64,000 bases of DNA from Certhia americana (Eukaryota; Chordata; Aves; Passeriformes; Certhiidae): positions 40,265,715 to 40,329,714 of the forward strand of contig CM031879.1 of the NCBI GenBank assembly GCA_018697195.1. The letters are read 5' to 3'. Under the pieces are notes generated by a model, which worked only from the letters and a program-made list of their open reading frames with translations, made no database searches and had not been told where the DNA came from. The translations under genes were made by a program, and so were the position numbers. This document shows positions 50,301 through 62,300 of the stretch, piece after piece. The first letter of the stretch is position 1. Each line of letters opens with the position of its first letter.

Positions 50301-53300
50301 GGTTTATTTCAAATTGGTGTCTACAGTTCAAATGGTGGGTGTATTGACAGATTACAGGAAAAGAACCAAACTGTAAGCGTTGGAAAAATGTAGGTGATTG
50401 GATGAAGAGAAATGAAAATGAACTGACAGCGCTTAAAATTTGTGTGACTCATGCAAACAGCAAATGTCTAAGCACATACAGTATCATATACTGAGTCAAA
50501 CAACATGTGCTTAGTACATTATTAAACAGCCTACAAGAAATACTTTAGGTTAGAAAGGAGTGTTCTTATAATTAACTAGCAATTAATTTTCAACTCAGAT
50601 TTTCTTGTTGACATTTTTCAAGTTTTAGACAAACATTCTTTTTATCTCTGAAATTCAGCTGTGTTTTCTAGGTTCAATGTAGATAGAAATAAAAAGACAA
50701 CATAAAGTCTGTATCTTATATATTCATATACTACAGATATCTCTGTGTCTCATATACTGCTTACAAAGTCTAGGTTCTGACTGTAGGGGCTTGAGTTTCA
50801 CTTTTATCTGGTAGATTTGGCACACTAAAAGGAAACATCAGTCAAGCAGAACCAGTGCTAGCTTACCATGGAAGAAATCTGTCTACAGAAGGGAAAGATA
50901 GCAGAAAATTTCTATAGAGGTGAACATCAGCTGAAAAAGAGAGGCTATTGATGTCTGCCTCTGTCTGCTCAGACATCAAAGCCAAGAGCAGACATTAACT
51001 GGGGAGACATAACCTTTCTAACTTTCTGTCCCAGATTAGGCACAGAGGATGTTTGCTTGCAGAACTCATCTTCAATAAAACTGGGCAAACTCAAATGGGT
51101 GGAGCCAACCTGAACAACTCCAAAAATGCTCTCCTGTTGTTGCTTATCTGAATTGTACTCTTAGAAGAAAATTCCAGTATTGCTCTTGTGCTCTAGACAA
51201 GTAAAAAGCAATCCTCATTTGCCTAATGCCATTCTTTTCAGTGAGAGACTGCTTAGTTTTACAACTAAATTAAATAAATCATATGGGGATTGCCATGTTT
51301 TCTGGATTCCAACCCACAAACTACAGAAAAAAATTAAAAAGTGAAATAAAAAAACCAAAGGGAAGACTCTTCAGGTCATATAGAGCATAATGTGCAGGAT
51401 AACACGTTATGGTAGAGAGTATAATTCTGCCTACCCACAGGGTTGGGCCGCACGTCATGCCAAGCATGCTGTTTTTTACATGAATTACTAGAGAAATGTT
51501 CTGTATGAAGGGTCATCAGTGATGTATTTGTACCTTTGTTTTTAACAGTATTTTTCACAAACAATGCAATTTAAGACTACGGAAGAGACCCCTTTACAAT
51601 GAGGTATTTAAAACTGGAAAAATCTGATTTCTGAAAAGTTATCACCAATGCAGATGATTTCTTCATCATCTGTGGAAAACTGAAAGGAATTTATAATTAG
51701 CTTTCCATGTGGGGACATGCAATCCAGGGATCGAGCCCAACTACTGTCCCATTGTGACACTCTCCTTAGCCTACCTCTTAAAAATGACAACAGATTTTTC
51801 TTTTCCACAACATGACAGTGTATGAGTTAACTTGAAAGCTAAGCAACCCATAGCTACCTTATAAAGCAAGCAACAACAGATTATTTAATTTCACTTTCAA
51901 GTCCAGAAAAAATTTTCTTGAAAGATCTGGGGAGAATGAAATGAGTCATGGCAGGCTTCTTCATGTGCCTTTTATTTATATTAAAATTTAAAACCAAACA
52001 GGCTGAAGAATTCTCAGTCTGGAGAACCTCCCAGGGACTTGTGTCTTAATGAATAAAGGGGAGAGAAGGAAAGCAAGCTGGCTGCCACAGGAACCTTCTC
52101 GTCTGTTAGAAACTTTGGAGCTCTACCTACACAGGAAGACTCTGATTCCCATCAGTTGTAAAGGCAGAGCAGGAGAAGGAATAGCAGGAACCAGGTGTAC
52201 CAATAACTTTATAAACTCTCTGGGCAATGCCAGGGGAACTGCTGACTCTATCTAGCAGAGTGAAAAAGGGGAGTGGATGCCAGCCAGCATCTCTCAGAGC
52301 TCTCTGAGAGTCTGAGAGACTCTGCATCTTGTGGAAGTTTCTTGTGGAAGTTTCCCCAAGGAAGTGAGCTCATTTTATGCTCATCTATGTATAGTCTTCA
52401 TGGGCATTCGGATGTTAAACTGTAAACAAAATATATTCACATTAAAAGCCACTCAGCTACACAATGAAGTTACTGAGCTGCTTCCCACCTCGAGCCATCT
52501 GTGATTATGATTGAAAGCACTGGCTTAAACACTTTTTTTGCCATATATGTCTCAAAGGAATTTTCAGTTTACCTCTGCTCAGTTCCAACACAATTACCAC
52601 AAGATCTTATCTGTAAAAATGCAGAGCAGCTCTCACCTGTTCATTAGGATTTTCCATTAACTATTAAATTGTAACAAAGGCACAGAAGGCAGCACCAATT
52701 GCATTAAGCCATGGGTGAACATTTTAAAATTGTTGTGCAATTACTGAACTAAACTATAGTATTTTTTGCTTAATTAAAAGAGGAGACCTTCTTCCTAAAA
52801 ACAGTTACAGAGATCTCTGTGTTTACATGTTCCTTGACTTACTCAGTACTAAATAACAGGGCTAAATTATTGTGAAGGAATTACAGACAAAAATGGAAAG
52901 AGGCAACACTGAACTTTTCATGAAATTATAAAGAATGTTATGGCATTCAATTGAAGAAGTTTTAGTCACAGCTAGTAAGTTCAAGTTTTGATCAGAGCAA
53001 CATGAAATTCATCTAATGGGTTCAACCACCAAAAGAAGAGATCAGGACTCATGACTTCTTAACCTGACACTTCTTCTTTACATAGGAGCCATCTCATCTA
53101 CATTCTCTAGACCATGTGTGGTATAATCATCCAGAGAAATAAAAGCAAGACTGGAACTTTAACAGCTAATTGGAACTTCAATGGACTACAGTCAGGTAAT
53201 ACAAAGAGGAGAAAACAAACCAGCCTAAATAAATTTGGGATTGTGGCAGTGGACTTTTGAGAATTTTATGGGGGAAAAGATGAAGTGGGAACATATTACA

Positions 53301-56300
53301 AGCCTACATTCAATATTACAAGAATTAAAAAAGCACTATTACCCTTCAAAAATCAATTTGAATAGCATAATTGTTTTATTTTTCATTTAACTGGGATACG
53401 ACTTTTTGTGTATATTTCATTGAGACTCTATTATTGTAGTTTCATTTTGTTGTTGTGTAAAAATAATGGAGTCATGAAATACGACTCAAAAAAAGTAGCA
53501 AAAAAACCATCCGTAACTTTGCTAATTTATATATAATTTCTATGACAAATATTTCACAAATTTTATTAGATAATGCACTTTAGGTTTGTCTAAATTGAAT
53601 TTAGGAGTGGGGCAGTTCAACTCATCTGACTACATATATTAATAGATTCAAAATATATTAATCTGGATGGGTTCTTTTGCAAACACTGAATGCTTCTAAA
53701 TACTCTAGATACTATTAAACTGAAAAATAACTCAAAACTGTTTAAAATTCATGGATTAATTAATAAAAAAATACTGTAGTTTGTGTCTGAAGCTGCTTTA
53801 TTTCAGGCTTCCCCTCTTCTCAAAATTTTCGGTTTTGAAATTTGAATCTAGGGGTACTTTTCTGAGAACAGCACTGAAGCCAGGGGAATGCTATGCTGGG
53901 GATTCTTCACATGGGAAGTTGTAAGGTTTATTCACTGTTGTTCATTCCAAGAAGGTAAAGGCTAGCTAAAACCAAAATTTCCTCAGCGGTAAAGTCAAGA
54001 CAAAACTAAGATTGGCACTAAAGGCCATTTCAGGCCAAACAGAACAAAATAGTGATGCCAATAAAGATTCCACAGGTCCCTCCCTGCAAAAAGACCTCTG
54101 AACAAGTAACTGCCATGTGACCAGTCAGCATCCAAATTAATGTAATTTAATCTGATTATGAGTTCAAACTGTCCCCAGACCCAGCCAGACACACAGTCCT
54201 CATGTCATTTCTACATAAGGCTGTTAACTGATATCCAATTTTCCAATAAATTGCTTAAGAGAATGATAATCAGTTAAAACACACCTGTACAACATATGGT
54301 AGCCAAGCAATTTACTGCATTATTTTAATTAGGCTTTTTTCCTACTTGATTATCAGTTCCAATTATAAAACAAGATTAATAATCCTGCTTCTGCACTCTC
54401 CTCCACAGTACAGACACAGGTGCCACACTCTTCTGCAGTGCCTGGCACCCCTCCTGCTACTGTACTGGGTCAAACTCCTTTCATCTGAACTGCTCCTGTA
54501 ATCTGTCTTTTGGCTTCTTGATTCATTCCCATTGCTTCAGGCTGTGGCTGAATATTTTTCCTCTAGCAATGACAGCAAAAATTATTACATGTTAAGACCT
54601 GAGAGAGAGAGAGACAGGTATGCATTCTTTAACCCTTTCCTAGTGCCCTGGGCTCATCAGGTTATTTGCAGACAGCTCTGTGACCTCCTAGCAAGGAATC
54701 TGCGACAGTGAGTATTCTCTGTTCCAAAGACTAAGGCTGACAGCCAGGAGTGGAGGGGTTTTCTTTAATTCCTTCTACTCCAACGGGTTCTGGGATATGA
54801 TGACTTAAGACCTACTCTTAATTAGAAAGCAATCAAGAAGGGCTTCAAATCTGATAGCAGCTGTGAGCCAGCTAGGAGGTAGCATGCATGGTGCTGAAAG
54901 CCCAGAGGGTAACTAGATTACATATTCCAAAGAGAATGAGCATGAGAAAAAACTCAGGCTAGTAGCAACTGTGTCACCATCAGGAGCTACCATTGTGCCC
55001 AGTAGACTACATCAGGCTGCCCCTCTGCACATGTTTCCTTAAGCACAGGGAGTAGCAAACACATATTTCATCATCACACATTCAGATAACATAGATGTTT
55101 GTGAAGTAAAAAAGGGGAAATTGCAAAGAGAGCTAGATACACATTGTCATCTTGATGTGCCTGGGAAACAGGAACAAGGAAACAACAAGGTTAAACTTTG
55201 ATCACCATTTCAGGAACCTCTAAGGAAAATCCCCTCTTGTTCAAGTGGGAAGTTCCAGATAGTGTTCACCTTGTTGTACATGATGTCACTAAAAGCCCCT
55301 GAAAATACAGTTTCCTGATGTAAACCTGCATATGCACAACCACAGTTTCATTCCACCTCAGATGCCTGTACCCTTTCTGATCTCGTGATAGGTAATGTTG
55401 AGGCTCTTACAGTGACCATTCTGGACCCTTATCAGGGAACTGCCATGTAACACAGTGACTAAGACAGACAAGAAAGGTGGACATGAGCATGCCAGAGAGA
55501 AGATTACAGCCTGCCAGAAGGGTACTGACTTTGACCCTGAGCAAAAGCATGCTGATTGTGGAGGTGGCCCTACTGCAACTACAGTAAACAAATATGGGTA
55601 CTGTCCTCAGGGCTGGTGTAAAGCTTGGGATTGACAATTCTGAGTACTCTGAAAATGCAATGTACAGGTATCCTCTTCGTTCACTTGAGTACCCTCATCC
55701 GATTTAGGATAGCTATTCTGTTCATTTGGAGCAACTTCCTTTTCTGAGAGTTAAAATGAGGTGTCTGGCCAAATTTGCTGAGGCCATATGACTAGTGAGA
55801 CCTCATGACAGCCAAAACGAAGAGGCCTGCCCTCTCCAAGTTGTAAAGAGCTGTCACATAATTGTAACTCAATAACATCTCTACATTTTGATTAGATAAG
55901 TTCATTGCATTTCAGTACGACAGCTGAGAAACACATGGTACACCATCAGGAACATGTAACTTCCCATTAATTTGCACAATTAATGACATTCTTTTTCTCT
56001 AAGCTCTCACAACCAGATACCAGAACAAAATGGAGACATATATTCAATCACTTGTACTTACTGTTACTGCTAGTGCTACTGCCAATGCTGTCATTCCTAA
56101 GAGAGCTGGCAGCAACAGGAGGAAACAAAAACGTTTTTGTGACAGCGACTCTGGAATCTAAATAGAAAATGAATGTGTCAGAATTATGAAACTTAAAATA
56201 CAGTTCCTTCTGTACAAAACGATGGGCTACAGGACTACTCTGGTGTGGCTATAGACTCTTTTAAAAGCTGGCTGTAGGACTGTCCATAAATTGTATTAAG

Positions 56301-59300
56301 CCAAAAAGGTGGTTCTCTTAAGAAGCAGAAGTGTCTACATGCTGAGCTGCTGCTGAACAGCTAATCTGGAAAAGCAGTTGCTGCTTACAAGTTCTTAGGT
56401 TATGGCACTGATCTGCTTCTAGTTACTACTCCTGTAACTGTACAGCTGGACATATTGCCCTAATTAAAAAGCTAATATCTGCCACTAGAGAGAGTAAAAG
56501 AAGGGGTAATACAAACCCTCCATTTACTGGAAGGATAATAAAGAACTGCAGGAGCTTGACCTGAGCATGTTAAAATTTTTAAAGGAAGTAAACATTGCCC
56601 TGTTCAGGAAAAGTGGGATGAAACTGAAGGTGATTTGAGGCTGCTGCAATTTACAGCTTGTACTAACTTCCTCTCCTTTCAGTTGTACAGTCTTAGGTTC
56701 TTTTACCGCCTTATAAAACTAAATAGAGCATTAAGAGAAGATAAGAAGAACAATGTAAAACAGACAATTCAGGATATATTTTGGATCAACAGAAACAGAG
56801 CAGTGTAATGCAAGGTTTTTTTGATTGTACTGAGAAATGATGTATCTATGAATGACATCACAAGACCTTGACTTTGAACAGAAACACAACCTTTAGTGAC
56901 AGTAGTTACTCTAATTTGCGGTAAAAAGGTGACATGGAGGCATGGTATCAGATCCTTAGCATCTTTGAAATCCAAGAAAAATCACACATTTATATCTGCC
57001 TATAGATTCTGTTCCCCAAAAGGAGACCCCTCTTACCATTCTCCGGTGTTCCTACTGTTGAAGGAAGAATGCAGTCATTCTTATTCAATCTGTCTGCAGA
57101 CTCTTTGTAGACCTCAATGGTACTATTAAAGTGCCTAAAAAAATCCTCAGGAATGAAGTGACCTTCTTCATAAAGGTGACCATTTTCTTTTACAAAATCC
57201 TAGAGTAAAATATAGAATTCAACTTGAAAGAAGGTCAAGGGAGATACTGATTTTAACACATCAATAAATGTTAAAAAATACCCAAAGATGATATTATATT
57301 TTTAACCTGCAGACAACCAGATTAGCTGTATACAATATTCATAAAACATACAAGCTTTCTGAGCTAAAGATTTCAAAATAGCTTTGTAAATAGAAATGAA
57401 CTATTAATACAGCATTGCAAAATTGCTAAAGAATGATAGTCTCCCATCCTATACTGAAAACCAAGAGACTTTTTAAAACCCCTCATTAAAAAAAACCCCA
57501 AACCTTGATTTCACATTACTTTGCATAGTTTCACATGAGTCTTAATCTGAACACATGAACACAACAATCATTGGTACTGTCATTAAGAGAATGAGGCACA
57601 GAATACAATAGCTGGGCTACACCAGTGCTCAGAAACAAGCTGAGATCCCTGATAAGGTACCTAAAAATAAGAGACACTATAAACAAGGAAGCTCAGTCAC
57701 TGTGAGGTCTAATAGATGAGTTTGTTATGCTAGACTAAACGACATGATCCGTGTTGATGATTGACGGTTTTCTTCTTTTTTTTTTTTTTTTTATTTAATG
57801 TGAGCAAGTCAAGTTTGGCTTGGGATTACTCTGTACTCCCAAGAAGGAGGACAGTGGTAAGAACATGGTCGAAGTATATCCTACAGAGAACCTCCTGGTT
57901 TTGGCTCCAAAGTTATTTTATGTTTGATACTGAAAGTACTAGACTTAAGATCATTATTCTCTAAGGAAATCAATAGCTAGTTGTTTTGCTGAATTACAGG
58001 ATATTTACTTTTCCGTTCTACAACATAAAATTCCTCTTCCCCAACCGCATCCCAGCTGAGTGCTTTGAATCATCAGGACAAAAATAGAAAAGAAAATATA
58101 TATATATATATATATACACTGAAGATTGGAGATAATTCAGTTTGAAATGGAAAAGTAGGGAATATCTAAATACTCACAGCAATGCAATGCAAATACATGG
58201 CAAGCTTATTTCACTCTAAAGGTACCTGAGTGTTTTAGTTCATTTGATTCATTCTGGGTGTTGAAAAGGTGCAATTACAACAACTAAGGACTTAGCTGAT
58301 AAAAATAACTGTATACAGAAGATAAAATACTTGTTCTAAAGAACATGGTGCATTTTATTCAGTGGGACAAAAATTACAACTACAGAACTTATTTTTAGTT
58401 ACTGATAGTCTGGTCAGATCTGAATAACAGACTAGAAAATTAATTTCTTCCCCCCTTCCATGACTACAGAGAGAATCGGACATCTCTTGAGTGAGAATCC
58501 TTCCAGTTGCTGTTAGAATCCAGAAACACATGGAAATGGACCGGTATCCTTTCGTCTTTTCTGTGCCTTTGTAAAAAAGAATTAATTAAACCATGGAGAA
58601 GCTTTCAGAGCTTCACACACTGTGGTATGTACTAAGAGTATATTATTATCTTTAACCATATCATCTTTAAATTTACATTAAGATCCCTAGTAAAATATAT
58701 AATTTAAGCTGGATACACAAGGAAGATTTCTGCTCGTTTCAAACAGACCAGAATGAATGAATTATATTAAAGAAGATCACTGCATTTCTGACTTTAAATA
58801 ACTGCATACAGCTCACTGTAGGCACTGTAATTCCTTGTAAGTCATTTTTCTTTGAAACAGGAGATAACAATTAGCCAATGTTAGCACAGTGTACTCAGTG
58901 CATTTCTAAGCAAAGTAGGATTTCAGGTGCACAGGAATAGAAATGAAAACAAATCTAACAAAGCCTTGGATATTTCTAAACTATTACTGAATATTGGAAA
59001 CAGAAAGTAAAAAATAAATATCCAGTTTGTATATTTAAAAAATAAATATACAAAAGCTGAAATTCTGTATAAGATTACCTTGTTTTTATGAAAATCAAGG
59101 CATGCCATAAGATCATTAATTATCCTTGTGAGATTATTGATGATTGAATAATTGCTTAAAACATCCAACATATCTGGAATATCTGAAAATTTCTGGAGAA
59201 GATTATTTAGACTCCTTGAAAATTCAGGCACCATCAAATGTAACCAACAGTGATTAGGCTGTCAGGGGATAAAAAGAGAAACAGATGTAAATTAAATATC

Positions 59301-62300
59301 AGACATTTGGAAAAACTGGCTAAACATCTCAATGTGCAAAAGTAAATTAGACTGTTTTTTCAAATTTAAACTATCTCAAAAGTATAAATTACTGTGGCCA
59401 ATTTTATCTGCAGTCCTTTTGGTAATATTTCTATTCTCACTGATACTGATATATTTATGATTGTCTGTTAAATGCCATCCCTTCATTAAATTCTCAATGA
59501 ATGCCAAGTGTCAGTGTGTTGGGCATTTGAGCCTTGGAATAAGTTACTATGAACCCTAGTCCATGCTTTCATTAACCTATTTATTTTCTTTTCAATTCCT
59601 AATGCCTTAACAATTCTTTAAATATCAGTTTTTATTTATTGTTGTTACCTTACCTGACTCAGTTAACCCCAAAGATCCTTGATTTAAATTTCTTATTAGG
59701 AGGGTTTCCATAAATTTTTTGCATGAAATCCCTGTGTGCTTTTATCTACCTTTAAACTAGTTAGCTAAATTAATTCCTTCTCTTCAGCATTTTCACTAAA
59801 TGTCATTACTGAGACCCATTTCTAGATCTAAAAGCCTTTCTTTTTCCTGAGTCTTCAATAATAAAAGTGTTCTGCACAGCCTGTCACTGTACACCAACAC
59901 CTATACAATTAGTTTGCAGACAAAGTTTGTACAGCTGTTCACATGACTGCAACTTGCTGTCTTAGAGGAAGTCCTTAACTTCTTTTACTTAGATATATAT
60001 AACAGCCGTCAAATAGAGAAAAAAGTCACCTAGCCCAGGAAAATCCCTAACTTGGTATGATCAGCAAAAATACTAATGCATACTTAGGTAATGCTTTAGT
60101 CAAAACTGCAATTTGTACCTTTAAATACCTTCCCAATAAAAGCTAAATTTTTAATGTCAAATGTTATGAGAATTTATTCCATATATGACATTATTTTTCC
60201 AGTATTGAAAAAGGCTCATTAAAGTCTTCCAGATACAAAGTTCTTGGCCTAACTAACCCTAAGTACTCTTCAAACCACTAAACCAGTTTCCAGTTGCTGC
60301 CCGGTGGACAGGCAGCACCCAATGAATCCCCCTTCTGCAACACAAAGCAAATGTTTGGCAATGTACACACTTCTAGGCTTAATCTCATTTTATTCAATTT
60401 CTTCAATAAACTTGCATATAGATTCTTTTTAAAAAAAAGAAATCCACAAGGGTTGTTCTGCTTTGATATGTAAATATTTCTGAGAAGAAAAAGTATACTT
60501 CACATTTTTGAAGACTGATCAGACTATTAGGCTTCCAGGCTTAGAGAACTAAATGCAAATACATTGTTCAGTTCCACCTGAATTTCCACTTCTGTGTACA
60601 ACTCTCTCACACAATGATAACCTGCGGCAAGTCAGTGATATAACTTTTTGTAATTATCACAACAATGACTTAAAAAAGAAAGAAACAGAAAGCAAAATGG
60701 ATAGCATTTGGCTTGAATCTGATTCCCTTTTTCCTTCGAGGACAACGGGGGGTGGGGGGGGGGGGCAGAAGCAAATAAATCAGAGAAAGCTTGTTAAAAC
60801 ATATTCTGTTCAAGCAGCGTATGTTGTGTCATGCCCCACCACCCCCATGAGACAGGCAATGCATTTTCTTTCCTGTGCTGTGGAGTAGGAACAGTGACAC
60901 AGAACTACTGTGCTTCCCTGAACTGGAAACCTCGAAAACCTTTTCTTTTGAGGTTTTGTGGGTGAGCATTCTCCTCTGGCAGGGACTAGCATAAGCTTGC
61001 TGTTTCTTCTAGTGAGCATTTGGTAATTCCAGCAGGGAGTCTATTTTGTTGCTCCCGCGGTTTAGCATGCATGTGGGAGTCTCCTCTAACTGAACTGTTC
61101 TGACCTACAAAGCTGTATTTCACAAAAGCTCTAAGTTCACTTTTCAGTAATGTCAAGCTGTGCAATCACTTGCTATGTCAATACCTACCAAACACGGGGA
61201 TAAAACCGCTCTAATTGAAAAATATGACATTATTCGCAAGGAGAAATGGAGGTTTAGCTCTGAAATTTTGTATAAACTTTGGCCAAGATTAACATTTTAG
61301 GGCAATTGCAAACGTGATTTCCCTTGTACTTCTGAGTAGCTCACATTTGGCTCTTACTTTCTACATCTATGTAAAAGTTTGAATGTTATCTTCTGAATTC
61401 AGCACTTTGCTGTCATGTCTGCCTTTTAATCTGCAGTTTGACTACACAGTTCATTCTATACATGACTACTTTTAAAGCCACTTAGTTGCCTTGAGCTAGT
61501 GCATAATGCAACAACCCTTCTGTTTAATGGATGGGTCAGTCTCTTCCTGTTACATGCACTACACTGGCTTCCCATCTGTTTTGCATTCACTCTGTCTTCC
61601 TACTTTTAGTCATCTACATTTGGGACTTGCTACCTTGGGTACACTTCCCATTTTATGCACACACTGAAGATTGAAATCTATTGAAATAAATTGCAGAGCA
61701 CCATTTCAATCCCTTCACAGTTGAGCAGAAGGCATTTACTTAAGGCAAAGCCACGGTCTTCCCAGCTTGCATGGACCAGAGTAAAGCCTACTTATTCAGC
61801 AAACCTTGCTGTGGCATGCAAGGTGAAATTCCTAGAGAGGAATTTGGCAAAGTGGGATCTGAATACTGCTGAATGCTTCCTCCTGTGAAGGCATGTGGCC
61901 AAGAGCTGCGCCTGCCATTACCATGACTGAAAGTGGTGTGCAAAGGGAACGTGGAAATCTCAGCTCTGAACTTCTCTTCTGCCTTTTTATTACTTGGTTG
62001 CTTGTTGTAAATGTAAACTGGATCTAAATTTCTGGATATGATACATCAAGATGACATAGCACTGAAAAGAATGGAAAAGAATCTGCATACTGGCAGTCAA
62101 AACTGAACCATGGAGAGACGTAAGAGTGAGAACAACCAGGACCCACTGGTCAGGCAGGTTCCCTGGCCTTCTTCATCTGCCAATACCCCCACAATGGAGG
62201 GAACAGCCTCAATCCAGCCCAACAGATAATGGGCTGGAAGCTGGGGAAACAGCACTCAGGCTACAGCTGTCCTCCACAAATGTGAATATCATCACATCAG

